Assembly: GCF_024125445.1 (NCBI RefSeq)
Contig: NZ_JAMXWM010000016.1
Coordinates: forward strand, 23,845 to 87,844
Direction of reading: 5' to 3'
Source: Sporolactobacillus shoreicorticis
Lineage (GTDB): Bacteria > Bacillota > Bacilli > Bacillales > Sporolactobacillaceae
DNA length: 64,000 bases
Positions 1 to 7,777 of the stretch are shown here, in pieces. Made by a program: the position numbers and the translations under genes. The notes under the pieces are model-generated. The model had not been told where the DNA came from. It did no database searches and worked only from the letters and a program-made list of their open reading frames with translations. How positions within the stretch are numbered: position 1 is the first letter of the stretch; each line of letters opens with the position of its first letter.

Positions 1-336
1 AGTGTGAAGCGCATAGTCTTCATCAGTTTCCAGACGGATAATTTTAAACATGCCGCTTAATTCAAATAAGCGTCGAACAGCTGGAGAAATGGAGCAAACA
101 ACCATTTCTCCTCCAAGTCCAGAAATTCTCTTGTAACGACCAAGAATCACACCCAGTCCTGAACTGTCCATAAAACTGAGTCTGCCAAGATTCAGCAAAA
201 TATGATGAACCGGTTCATCGTCCATGACATGGTTTACCTTTTCTCTCAATTCATCTGCAGTATGATGATCAAGTTCACCCTCAAGCCGGATACACAGCAC
301 GCCGTATTTTACTTCTAAATCCATTTTTAAACTCAA
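1..336 (-). CDS. spoIIAA: SpoIIAA anti-sigma F factor antagonist (3' end cut by window)
   Basis: Anti-anti-sigma factor (STAS domain). In its unphosphorylated form it binds SpoIIAB and so frees sigma F in the forespore; SpoIIAB phosphorylates it on a serine. The 112 visible residues contain the hallmark [10 protein letters not shown] strand-turn and the phospho-serine segment [15 protein letters not shown]. The family is about 117 residues long, so only a few C-terminal residues lie outside the window. I chose the TTG start at 336 because GGGAGG sits 8 bases before it and it gives an N terminus (MSLKMDLEV) like the Bacillus protein; an in-frame ATG at 324 is less well placed. dacF lies upstream in the same direction. 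I found no convincing sigma H promoter in 337-534. Confidence 0.95.
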   Translation of the reverse strand, partial: MSLKMDLEVKYGVLCIRLEGELDHHTADELREKVNHVMDDEPVHHILLNLGRLSFMDSSGLGVILGRYKRISGLGGEMVVCSISPAVRRLFELSGMFKIIRLETDEDYALHT

Positions 337-534
337 TGCTGCTTCCTCCCTCCCTGAACGGAAATTGTATCTTTTCCAAGTTCATTCCGATCCTTTGCGG
401 TCGGTTCACCATCGAATCCCGATGACTTATGATACTAGTTTCTCTCTTTTTCTCTTTGACTCCTGCCTGCCGACAGAACTAGTGTCAATTCAACAAAACA
501 AGAACATCATTGTCACGAATCTGGCCATAATTCG

Positions 535-1707
535 TTAATGCGTCAAAATAGTGCCCGCGCTTCGCTTAAATAACTGCCACCATGACGCACGCTTCACATT
601 ATCTTTGATAACCAGAGGTGTCTGTGAAATCACTTTGCCCTTCTTCTTCACAATAAACCGACCGACAACCGTGCCTGATTTTATAGGTGCCTGAAGCGAT
701 TTGTCTATTTTTACTGATTTCTTTAATCCCTTGGTACTTTCTCCTTTTTTCAAAAGCAGAACAGCCGGTTGCTGCGTGACGATTGGGACTTGTGCATGAT
801 CGCCCTTATTAACTTTTGCCATCGCTACCGTTTTATTTTTATTTAATAATGGTTTTGTCACATAGGCGGCAAATGCATTGTCCATCAAGCCTGCAATTTC
901 TTTATTTCGCTCCTTTGGCGAAGCCGCGCCCATTACCACTGCTACAACACGCATCCCGCTCCTTTGTGCGGTTGCCGTCAGACAGTATTTGGCTTGATTC
1001 GTAAAACCGGTTTTTAAACCATCCGCACCAGGATACGTTTTAATCAATTTATTGGTGTTAACGAGCCAGAATTTCTTGTCGGTATTTTCTCTTAAATAAT
1101 CTTCATATTTAGATGTGTAGTGAAGCACTTGCGGATACTTCAGAAGTGCCCGAGCCATCACCGCCATATCATGAGCAGTTGTATAATGATTTTTAGTAGG
1201 AAGCCCTGTAGGATTGACAAAATGTGTGTGCGTCATTCCAAGTTTACTTGCTTCCTTGTTCATTTGAGCCACAAAAGCTTTCTCCGAACCGGAAATATGC
1301 TCTGCCATCGCAACCGATGCATCATTTGCGGAAGCAATACAAATCGCTTTCAGCATTTCGTCCACTGTCATCGACTCACCAGGTTCAAGAAAAACTTGAG
1401 ATCCTCCCATCGATGCCGCGTACTCACTTACATTCACTTTATCTTTTAATGAAATCTGATGATTTTGCAGTGCTTTAAAGATTAAAAGAAGCGTCATTAC
1501 CTTGGTCATACTGGCGGGCGGAAGCTCTTTATTTTCATTTTGTTTAAATAGAATCTTCCCTGTATCCTGTTCGATAACGATTGCCGATTTCAGTTTACCA
1601 GTCTCCTTATCTGCGTTTCCCCTCGCTTCAGCAAATGCCGAAGCGGACGGAACAAAAGTCGCAAAAAGGAGTATGGCACAAGCCATCCACATAGAAAACG
1701 CCTTCAT
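535..1707 (-). CDS. dacF: D-alanyl-D-alanine carboxypeptidase DacF
   Basis: Penicillin-binding D,D-carboxypeptidase (peptidase S11) that trims stem pentapeptides in peptidoglycan. In Bacillus, DacF is made in the forespore and affects the degree of spore cortex cross-linking. The 390-residue protein begins with a signal peptide (about residues 1-25, ending SASAFA). It has all three active-site motifs: SMTK (S66-K69), SAN (126-128) and KTG (232-234), followed by the usual beta-rich C-terminal domain. The ATG at 1707 follows GAGGAGG. A sigma F-like promoter lies just upstream (1736-1764), which fits forespore expression, and spoIIAA follows downstream as in Bacillus. Confidence 0.93.
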   Translation of the reverse strand: MKAFSMWMACAILLFATFVPSASAFAEARGNADKETGKLKSAIVIEQDTGKILFKQNENKELPPASMTKVMTLLLIFKALQNHQISLKDKVNVSEYAASMGGSQVFLEPGESMTVDEMLKAICIASANDASVAMAEHISGSEKAFVAQMNKEASKLGMTHTHFVNPTGLPTKNHYTTAHDMAVMARALLKYPQVLHYTSKYEDYLRENTDKKFWLVNTNKLIKTYPGADGLKTGFTNQAKYCLTATAQRSGMRVVAVVMGAASPKERNKEIAGLMDNAFAAYVTKPLLNKNKTVAMAKVNKGDHAQVPIVTQQPAVLLLKKGESTKGLKKSVKIDKSLQAPIKSGTVVGRFIVKKKGKVISQTPLVIKDNVKRASWWQLFKRSAGTILTH

Positions 1708-1735
1708 GAAAAAACCTCCTCACTATGATCCTTAT

Positions 1736-1764
1736 CATTCTGTCCATGAGCAATTCTTTTATAC
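1736..1764 (-). promoter_or_regulatory. sigma F-type promoter of dacF
   Basis: On the minus strand GTATA (1760-1764) is followed after 14 bases by GGACAGAATG (1736-1745). The second element fits the sigma F -10 pattern GGnnAnAnTR fully and the first fits GYATA. The spacer is at the short end of known examples. It lies 29 bases before the dacF start codon. Confidence 0.6.
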
Positions 1765-1827
1765 GGATCAAAAAAAGAAAAGCTATGGAGCAGACAAATC
1801 ATTGTTTCAGAAGTTTTCTATCTGCTG

Positions 1828-1856
1828 TTGACAGGTTGATAGCCGGTCTTTATAAT
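1828..1856 (+). promoter_or_regulatory. perfect-consensus sigma A promoter
   Basis: TTGACA (1828-1833), a 17-base spacer, then TATAAT (1851-1856): both hexamers match the vegetative consensus exactly with ideal spacing. It points into the ArsR-type pseudogene, so the dead gene may still be transcribed. Confidence 0.8.
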
Positions 1857-1922
1857 ACTTAATAATTTTGCAAAATTAATTATTTAATTCGTTAAACAGC
1901 GAATCAACTATCTAGAGGGAGC

Positions 1923-2540
1923 ATGGCCATGCGACTCATGAACAATGGATCAAACAAAAGGTTCACGCGGTTTATTCGCCCTACCGCGAATTACTGACAA
2001 GCCTGCATGTCTTGAACAAACCGGAACACCATCTTGATCGAATTGAATGGGCGAATCGCATCCAAAAATTCTTGTCGGCTGAGATGCTTCATACGCTATC
2101 TTTTTTGGAAAAGTGACGGATGAGTGGCTGTTTATTATGGATTGTGAACAGGTGTTTGGATTTAATAATCGCCATGTGGAAGATTCAATTGAACAATGGA
2201 ATTCTATTGATTGCGAGAGGTTCGTTTCATTTCTTTTAGGCGAGCGCCGTAACTTGAAGCGTACACAATTAAACCCTGATGAACGTGAGGTTATTCGTAA
2301 TCCGAAAAGATATCAAAAGTTGTTTTACCATTTTCTTCATGACTATCACAGCACGGTTTTGCGCGCGAGCTCTATCATATCGAGCCTTGGATTATCCGCT
2401 CGGTAAACACTTTTAACAAACAACTTCAAAAAGATCCGATTCAAGCGCTGAGCTCCGTCCATCCACGCTTTATCATCGGTAAGAAGTCGATTCAATCTTT
2501 GAAAGCAAGGACGGAAAGCGGCAACCTAACGTTCTTTTGA
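1923..2540 (+). pseudogene. decayed ArsR-type (DUF5937-like) regulator gene
   Basis: The three forward frames together spell one recognisable protein. Around 1940-2100 one frame reads HAVYSPYRELLTSLHVL and onward; from 2107 another reads VTDEWLFIMD and onward; from about 2360 a third reads FARELYHIEPWIIRSV, ending at a stop at 2538-2540. I recognise this as the N-terminal half of the roughly 300-residue ArsR/SmtB-like regulators found in Bacillus. Both frame changes fall in T runs (2101-2106 and 2357-2360), and one extra T in each would restore the frame. The start codon and the C-terminal winged-helix part are missing, so the gene is truncated as well as shifted. The 97-codon frame 2113-2406 is the middle fragment and not a gene of its own. 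Sequencing error could explain the shifts but not the missing C terminus. Confidence 0.7.
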
Positions 2541-2602
2541 ACTTGAATCGTAAAATCACCTACAAGAAAAAAGCACAAAATCGAAGCAAGACGTTCTCTC
2601 TT

Positions 2603-2650
2603 AAACAAGAAAAGAGCTATGGACTTTATCCATGGCTCTTTTCTTGTTTT
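2603..2650. terminator. bidirectional terminator between pseudogene and punA
   Basis: A 20-bp stem (arms 2603-2622 and 2630-2649, one G-U pair, 7-base loop) with A-rich and T-rich flanks. It lies directly after punA on the minus strand and after the pseudogene on the plus strand, so it could stop both transcripts. Confidence 0.8.
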
Positions 2651-2664
2651 GTTTAATTAAAAGT

Positions 2665-3474
2665 TCAAATTGAATAAATAATTGATTTTATAAGTGCTGT
2701 AAAATCAGCTTTAACCCGATCGGCTGTCTCAATGACTTCTTTATGAGAAAGCGGCTGATCTAGAATACCGCATGCCATGTTGGTAATGCATGAAATGCCG
2801 AGAATATCTAATCTCAAATGGCTGGCTGCAATTACTTCGGGAACGGTCGACATGCCTACTGCGTCCGCTCCCATTATGCGCATCATTCGAATCTCAGCCG
2901 GTGTCTCATATTGCGGACCATGAGTAGCCAAATAGACACCCGCTTGAACATGAATGCCAAGCGTCTCAGCTGCTCTCTTCGCCTTTTGAATAAGATCCGG
3001 GCTGTATGCATGCGACATGTCGGGGAAGCGTGGCCCTATTTCATCATCATTGGGGCCAATAAGCGGACTGTCGCCAAGCATGTTAATGTGATCCGTAATC
3101 AACATAAGATCGCCAGGATGAAACGCTGTATTAATGCCGCCGCATGCATTTGTTACAATCAATTTCTCAATGCCCATTGCCTGCATGACATAAACAGGAA
3201 ATGCCACTTGAGCAAGTGAATAGCCTTCATAGTGATGATAGCGTCCTTGCATGGCGACCACCGTTTTCCCTTCAAGTTCACCAAGGACAAATTGGCCTTT
3301 ATGACCTTTAACCGTAGACTCGGGAAAATGAGGAAGGGATTGATAAGGAATTTGTTCTGCATTCGCTAGTTCGTCAGCAAGATCTCCGAGACCCGAACCA
3401 AGAATCAATCCGATCTCCGGCTTACGGGCTGTCTGCTGTCTGAGTTTCTCCATTACTTCTTCAATTGATCTCAT
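2665..3474 (-). CDS. punA: purine nucleoside phosphorylase, PunA type
   Basis: Phosphorolysis of guanosine- and inosine-type purine nucleosides to free base and (deoxy)ribose 1-phosphate, in the cytosol (trimeric class I PNP family). Family marks in the 269-residue protein are GLILGSGLGDLAD near the N terminus (phosphate loop), RYHHYEGY, NACGGIN, THGPQYETPAEIRM and GMSTVPEV. In Bacillus the phosphopentomutase gene (drm/deoB) lies directly upstream in the operon; here xerD is the neighbour and no such gene is present. A second, DeoD-type phosphorylase is encoded at 10988-11698. The ATG at 3474 follows GGGGCGAT. Confidence 0.93.
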   Translation of the reverse strand: MRSIEEVMEKLRQQTARKPEIGLILGSGLGDLADELANAEQIPYQSLPHFPESTVKGHKGQFVLGELEGKTVVAMQGRYHHYEGYSLAQVAFPVYVMQAMGIEKLIVTNACGGINTAFHPGDLMLITDHINMLGDSPLIGPNDDEIGPRFPDMSHAYSPDLIQKAKRAAETLGIHVQAGVYLATHGPQYETPAEIRMMRIMGADAVGMSTVPEVIAASHLRLDILGISCITNMACGILDQPLSHKEVIETADRVKADFTALIKSIIYSI

Positions 3475-3512
3475 GCGTTTATCGCCCCAGTCATTATGTA
3501 CGTGTTTTCTTA

Positions 3513-4427
3513 TTATAATTTAACACGCGGATGATACATTGCGTAAACTTTTTTTAAGGGTAAACGATTCGGACGCGGGTACTGCATCGCAGCGGAAGTA
3601 TGCTGGCGTCCCATCAGCTCATCAATGAATTCGAGCGGGGCACCGTTTTGCAGCAGATGTGCCGTCAAAGATTTTCTCAATGTTTCCGGTGAAATAGGTA
3701 CAGAGATACCTGCGATTTCCGCATAATGTTTGAGAATCTTCCATATTCCTTGCCTTGTTAAGCGCCTATTCATCCGGTTCATGAAAAGCGGCCGGTTTAA
3801 ATCTACTTTTTCTTCATCTGAATGAAGTGCCTTTATGTATATGTGGAGTGCAAAGATGGCCTGAGAATCAAGAGGCACTATTCGTTCGTTACCTTTCTTC
3901 CCCAAACAACGGATAAATTCTAAATCAAGATTCACATGTGAAGTATCAAGACGAATACATTCGGAAACGCGCATTCCTGTAGCGTAAAGAACCTCCAATA
4001 AAGCGCGGTCGCGTTTCCCGATTTTCGTTCGCAAATCCGGTGCTTCCAAAAGCTGCTCCACTTGATTTTTAGTTAATAAAGGGGGAAGCGGACTCTGCTG
4101 GGTTTTAGGCAGTTCCAAAGAATAGGACGGGTCAGCGATCGTTTTCCGGTTAAGGAGCAGATAGCGATGCAGTCCGCGGATGGCGGCAGCTTTTCGTGCA
4201 ATCGTTGACGGCGCGCACCCTGAATCTCTAAGGAAATACATATAATTAAGCACGATCATCTCAGTGACATCCTGCCATGAACTACAGTGCTTCTCAACGG
4301 ACAGATAGTTTGTATAGTGCATTAAGTCACTTCGGTATGCTTCAATTGTATTCTTCGACAATCCGCGTTCCGTATTAAGCAATTCCAAAAAATTCTCTAC
4401 CAGTTTTCTCAATCGCTTATTCACCAT
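3513..4427 (-). CDS. xerD: XerD-like tyrosine recombinase with altered catalytic residues
   Basis: Position and overall sequence match XerD, which together with XerC resolves chromosome dimers at dif. The 304 residues carry a SAM-like N-terminal DNA-binding domain (about 10-95) and a C-terminal catalytic domain. The first arginine (R153 in GMRVSE), the lysine region (K177/K178 in KKGNERIVPL), the second arginine (R251) and the tyrosine (Y283) are present. The first catalytic histidine of the usual SPHxLRHS motif is E248 (SPETLRKS), and the His/Trp of the usual LGH motif is R274 (LMGR). The start overlaps the yqzK stop by 11 bases, as expected in an operon. Strand cleavage may be reduced or depend on a partner; the xerD assignment rests on synteny. 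Confidence 0.8.
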   Translation of the reverse strand: MVNKRLRKLVENFLELLNTERGLSKNTIEAYRSDLMHYTNYLSVEKHCSSWQDVTEMIVLNYMYFLRDSGCAPSTIARKAAAIRGLHRYLLLNRKTIADPSYSLELPKTQQSPLPPLLTKNQVEQLLEAPDLRTKIGKRDRALLEVLYATGMRVSECIRLDTSHVNLDLEFIRCLGKKGNERIVPLDSQAIFALHIYIKALHSDEEKVDLNRPLFMNRMNRRLTRQGIWKILKHYAEIAGISVPISPETLRKSLTAHLLQNGAPLEFIDELMGRQHTSAAMQYPRPNRLPLKKVYAMYHPRVKL

Positions 4428-4659
4428 CTCTCAAAAAATCGAAAAAACGTGAGAAATCGGGGCTATTTTTCACTTTAATATTTTCTGATTGTGTATGCCG
4501 AATCACTGCCACCGCACCCGATCCTGGTTCATCATATCGATGTGCTTGATCTAAAAAATGATCCATCCACATCATACCGAAATAAAAAGCAGCAGTTAGT
4601 AAAGCAAACAGACAGCCTATTTTAAAACACTTAACTCCAACATGGTAAATCGTGTTCAT
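4417..4659 (-). CDS. yqzK: YqzK family (DUF4227) membrane protein
   Basis: Small protein of unknown function found between fur and xerD in many Bacilli. About 80 residues: one N-terminal membrane helix (roughly residues 8-30, rich in Phe, Leu and Ala), then a short hydrophilic domain with the conserved-looking YDEPGSGAVAV stretch. I chose the ATG at 4659 because AGGCGGG lies upstream at good spacing. A TTG at 4680 would add seven residues. The last 11 bases overlap xerD, suggesting coupled translation. Confidence 0.8.
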   Translation of the reverse strand: MNTIYHVGVKCFKIGCLFALLTAAFYFGMMWMDHFLDQAHRYDEPGSGAVAVIRHTQSENIKVKNSPDFSRFFDFLRDGE

Positions 4660-4744
4660 CCATTCATCCCGCCTGTCCAAATAGAGTTGCTACCTCATTA
4701 TATGAAACAGATGGATCAATCATTTCAAAAGTAAAGACTTAAAA

Positions 4745-4790
4745 AAGAAAAACTGACAAAAAGAAAAAACAGTCTGAACGTTTCAGGCTG
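4745..4790 (-). terminator. terminator of fur
   Basis: On the minus strand a 9-bp stem (4770-4790, one mismatch, 3-base loop) is followed by a long T-rich tract (4745-4769). It lies 16 bases after the fur stop codon. Confidence 0.7.
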
Positions 4791-4805
4791 CCGAAGACAG
4801 AACAG

Positions 4806-5306
4806 TCACACCTTTTCTGTTTCCTGTTCTGTCTCTTTTTCTTTATTTAAACGATTTTCTTCTTCATGCTTCTCTAGGCAACGATGACAAATTCCGTGGA
4901 ACGTTAAACGATGATCCTTAACTTTGAAATGCCATTTGCGCTCAACCACTTTTTCTACTTCTCCAAGCAGATCTTCTTGTATTTCATCCACAGACCCGCA
5001 TTCGATACACACAAGATGGTGATGAAAGTGACTGGCACCTTCTCTGCGCAAATCATAACGGGAAACACCATCACCAAAATTAATTTTGTCGACAATTTTC
5101 AATTCTGCTAACAATTCAAGTGTTCGATATACTGTGGCAAGCCCGATTTCAGGCGCTTTCTCTTTCACAAGGAGGTACACATCTTCAGCGCTGAGGTGAT
5201 CTTGTTCGTTCTCCAACAACACCCTTACAGTCGCTTCTCGCTGAGGCGTCAGCTTATACTTTTGCCCATGAAGCTGCTTCTTAATTCGATTGATTCTGCC
5301 TTCCAT
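4806..5306 (-). CDS. fur: ferric uptake regulator Fur
   Basis: Iron-responsive repressor of the Fur family: a winged-helix DNA-binding domain, then a dimerisation/metal domain. The 166 residues contain LTPQREATVRVLLEN (recognition domain), ATVYRTLELL, the metal-binding cluster HFHHHLVC, and two CxxC pairs (CIEC, CHRC) for structural zinc. A Glu/Lys-rich tail ends the protein. The ATG at 5306 has a run of seven G eight bases upstream; an in-frame ATG ten codons earlier has no such site. It sits between spoIIM and yqzK as in Bacillus. A likely target in this window is the feo operon, which carries a Fur box at 53030-53048. Confidence 0.95.
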   Translation of the reverse strand: MEGRINRIKKQLHGQKYKLTPQREATVRVLLENEQDHLSAEDVYLLVKEKAPEIGLATVYRTLELLAELKIVDKINFGDGVSRYDLRREGASHFHHHLVCIECGSVDEIQEDLLGEVEKVVERKWHFKVKDHRLTFHGICHRCLEKHEEENRLNKEKETEQETEKV

Positions 5307-5438
5307 ACAAGCCCCCCCTTTGCAAGAACGATGCACAAAACGGATTATCCGTCATTAAGGAATACCGGTTATCAATCTGCGCCGCTACCCACACCAACAC
5401 GGAATGAACCGAAAATAACTATCGGTTATTACAGAGAA

Positions 5439-5467
5439 ATTATAATCCTTATTGATAATCATGTCAA
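5439..5467 (-). promoter_or_regulatory. sigma A promoter of fur with overlapping Fur/PerR-like half-sites
   Basis: On the minus strand TTGACA (5462-5467), 17 bases, TATAAT (5439-5444): a perfect consensus promoter. A perfect Fur half-site TGATAAT lies within the spacer on the plus strand (second half poor). TTATAAT at 5440-5446 is a perfect PerR half-site whose second half matches about four of seven bases. In B. subtilis fur is controlled by PerR, so autoregulation or peroxide control is likely here. Confidence 0.75.
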
Positions 5468-5530
5468 TTAAATATAATTATTTTTAAATTATAATTATTT
5501 TATTTACAAACGTTAGTTATTGGTTACTGA

Positions 5531-6163
5531 TCATGATATAAAAAGACGTATTAACGCCGGAGATACGTATGCTTCATATCCCGAGGCAAACGCAGCTACC
5601 AGTACTGTACTTGCTAAAACAAGCCCATAATTGATAAATTGAGGCAGCATTGGCTGATTTCTTGTTTTCATCAGAAGCTGACGAATCATTTTCAATGAAA
5701 AGGCGACCGACAGAACGGTAATAAACAAATAGTTAGGTATGATGAGCAAATTTTGCGGGAAGACACTGACAAGAACAGCCATTAATCCTTTCATTCCCAT
5801 TTGACTGACAAGAAAGCCGACAGTAAAGCCAAGAAAAATCCCCTTAACAAAGATAAGCAGAAAGATAAGCGGAAGTCCGATCACGGAAAGACCAAGAACC
5901 CAAATCAAAATAAGATACTGTAGGTCGTGAAATAAGCTTTCTTTAAAAAGCAATCTCGGATCAGCAATTTGATTCTTTGCCAGTTCACCGAAGAATTGCT
6001 GCAGATAACGGAGCAGATCACTTCTGGATTCATAAGGCAGGCAGTTTACCAAAATTGCCCCAAAGATAATTCCCATGAGCAGCAGCCCCGCGACAAAGGT
6101 ATAGAGTGATAAATAGTCGTTAATATGCTGATGAAGCACCTTTTTTAAACGTTCTGCAATCAT
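5531..6163 (-). CDS. spoIIM: stage II sporulation protein M
   Basis: Membrane subunit of the SpoIIDMP complex that degrades septal peptidoglycan so the mother cell can engulf the forespore. The 210 residues show about five membrane helices and the family pattern of a short cytosolic N terminus, a first helix at about 20-42, an extracytosolic loop, then a helix-rich C-terminal half containing FVKGIFLGFTVGFL. The ATG at 6163 follows GGGAGG at 8 bases; an upstream in-frame ATG lacks a site. The protein is a good marker that the host sporulates. Confidence 0.92.
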   Translation of the reverse strand: MIAERLKKVLHQHINDYLSLYTFVAGLLLMGIIFGAILVNCLPYESRSDLLRYLQQFFGELAKNQIADPRLLFKESLFHDLQYLILIWVLGLSVIGLPLIFLLIFVKGIFLGFTVGFLVSQMGMKGLMAVLVSVFPQNLLIIPNYLFITVLSVAFSLKMIRQLLMKTRNQPMLPQFINYGLVLASTVLVAAFASGYEAYVSPALIRLFIS

Positions 6164-6258
6164 TTTGTCAGCCTCCCGACATTCGATCATATGAAATCTA
6201 TAATTTCATTCTATGATTGCTAGCGATAACTATGATCGAATTGAGAGATTTTACGACT

Positions 6259-6807
6259 CTAACCTATGTTTTTATTTTGGCGAAGCTGCATGTATTGAAC
6301 TGCGTAAATAGATTTCGCATCATAAATACGGTGATCTTTAACCATTTGAACCGCCTCTTCAAGATTTACTGCACATACTTCCAGAAATTCATCTTGATCA
6401 AGGTGCTGTTTTCCTTCAATAAGCGAATCTGTATAATAGACATGAAGCAACTCGTCAGAGAATCCCGGTGATGAATAGAACGAAGCTGTTTTCTCCATTT
6501 TTTCACAACGGTATCCGGTTTCTTCCTCAAGCTCTCTTAATGCCGAATCATCAGGATTCTCGTCAGGTTCTAACTTGCCCGCTGGAATTTCATAGATTAT
6601 TCCGTCCAACGGATAACGATATTGTCTGACCAGCAATAGTTTTCCTTCCTTGTTGACAGCGATTACAGCAACTGCTCCGGGATGTTTTACGACTTCACGC
6701 GTTGACATTTCACCGTTTGGCAGTTCCACTTGATCGACAAACAAGTGAACAATTCTTCCTTTAAAAATTTCTTTTGAGTCTTTCTTTATTTCGGTAAGTC
6801 CATCCAT
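6259..6807 (-). CDS. nudF: ADP-ribose pyrophosphatase NudF
   Basis: NUDIX hydrolase splitting ADP-ribose into AMP and ribose 5-phosphate. The 182 residues contain the complete NUDIX box (GKLEPDENPDDSALRELEEETGY) and the upstream segments ELPNG and KHPGAVAVIAV typical of NudF. The C terminus reads YDAKSIYAVQYMQL, as in the Bacillus enzyme. I chose the ATG at 6807, which has AAGGAAG upstream and matches the usual length. The gene heads the block that continues through spoIIM, fur and xerD, with about 95 bases between it and spoIIM. Confidence 0.93.
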   Translation of the reverse strand: MDGLTEIKKDSKEIFKGRIVHLFVDQVELPNGEMSTREVVKHPGAVAVIAVNKEGKLLLVRQYRYPLDGIIYEIPAGKLEPDENPDDSALRELEEETGYRCEKMEKTASFYSSPGFSDELLHVYYTDSLIEGKQHLDQDEFLEVCAVNLEEAVQMVKDHRIYDAKSIYAVQYMQLRQNKNIG

Positions 6808-7044
6808 TAGGTACACTTCCTTCATCATTTTAAACGTTCTAGTCCCGCTAATCACTCATGTTCTCTTCTCATTTTATCACAGCAAATCAGTCCACTGTAA
6901 TGAACGACTGTCTTTTTTCACCACAGCCTGACCTATCTTCTTCCCAGTTAAGTTACTTGAAAATTAGCAATAAACAATTGATGACTTATAAGTTATTCTG
7001 CTTTATAGTGATTAGGGGAAAAATGCTTTTTTGGGGGTGAAAAA

Positions 7045-7777
7045 ATGACTTCCACGCAAGAAGAACCTCCGCTGTTTCCAAAAGGGGAATCCCGCACTTC
7101 TTTATGCCGATTTATCAATCGCAAGCCTTTCGGGCGCTATGGATCGGAAATACACTCTCTGTGTTCGGCTCATCGATTACAGGTATCATCATTCCCCTCC
7201 TCGTTTACTCACTGACACAATCAACGGTAGCCATGGGATTTGTCATGACCGCCTATATGCTTCCCAACGTCATCCTGCCTTTTGCGGGAATCATCGTTGA
7301 TAAAGTGAATCGGGTAAAATTGATGCGTCTGACAGACATTGTCCGCTGCGTGATGTCGTTCACAATTATGGCTATGGGATTAAACGGATCGTTAACCATT
7401 CATCTTCTGTCGATGATTGCGATTATACATGGCATCACCGCAGTTTAATTGCCTATTTAGGGGTCGCTCTCGGCGGACTTGCATTCATCGCTATGCCACT
7501 CGTACATAACATTGTTCTTCTCATCGTGCTCATGATTTTCGAAGGGTTGGGAAGCATGGCCTTCGGATTAATCTGGGAAACAAACCTTCAAGATCCTGAA
7601 GCATTTAGACGGGTCGCAAGCATCGGCATGCTCGGATCATTTGCACTCATTCCTGTCGGCTATATGTTCACGGGCTGGTTTGCCAATGCAATTGGAGGCG
7701 TCTCTGCGATGCTCACCCTCAGCTTGCTGACACTTTTGCTGATCAAGTCTGCGCATTCTGACAATTCGAAAATTTGA
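7045..7777 (+). pseudogene. broken MFS transporter gene with internal deletion
   Basis: Remnant of a major facilitator exporter. From 7104 to about 7430 the frame encodes the N-terminal part (FRALWIGNTLSVFGSSITG, LLVYSLTQSTVAMGFVM, four helices). Near 7430-7450 the sequence jumps to a different frame that encodes only the last helices (SLIAYLGVALGGLAFIAM to the stop at 7777). About 225 codons remain of a usual 400, so the middle is deleted. A good start (ATG 7045 after GGGGGTG) is in yet another frame, implying a further shift near 7080-7100. I see no way for it to make a working permease. Confidence 0.8.

Noticed and set aside
337..534. Sigma H promoter for spoIIAA
   Set aside because: Candidate AGGAT- and GAATTGA-like elements exist, but not with correct order and spacing.
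2113..2406. 97-codon frame taken as an intact gene
   Set aside because: It is the middle piece of a longer broken reading; homology-like text continues in other frames on both sides.
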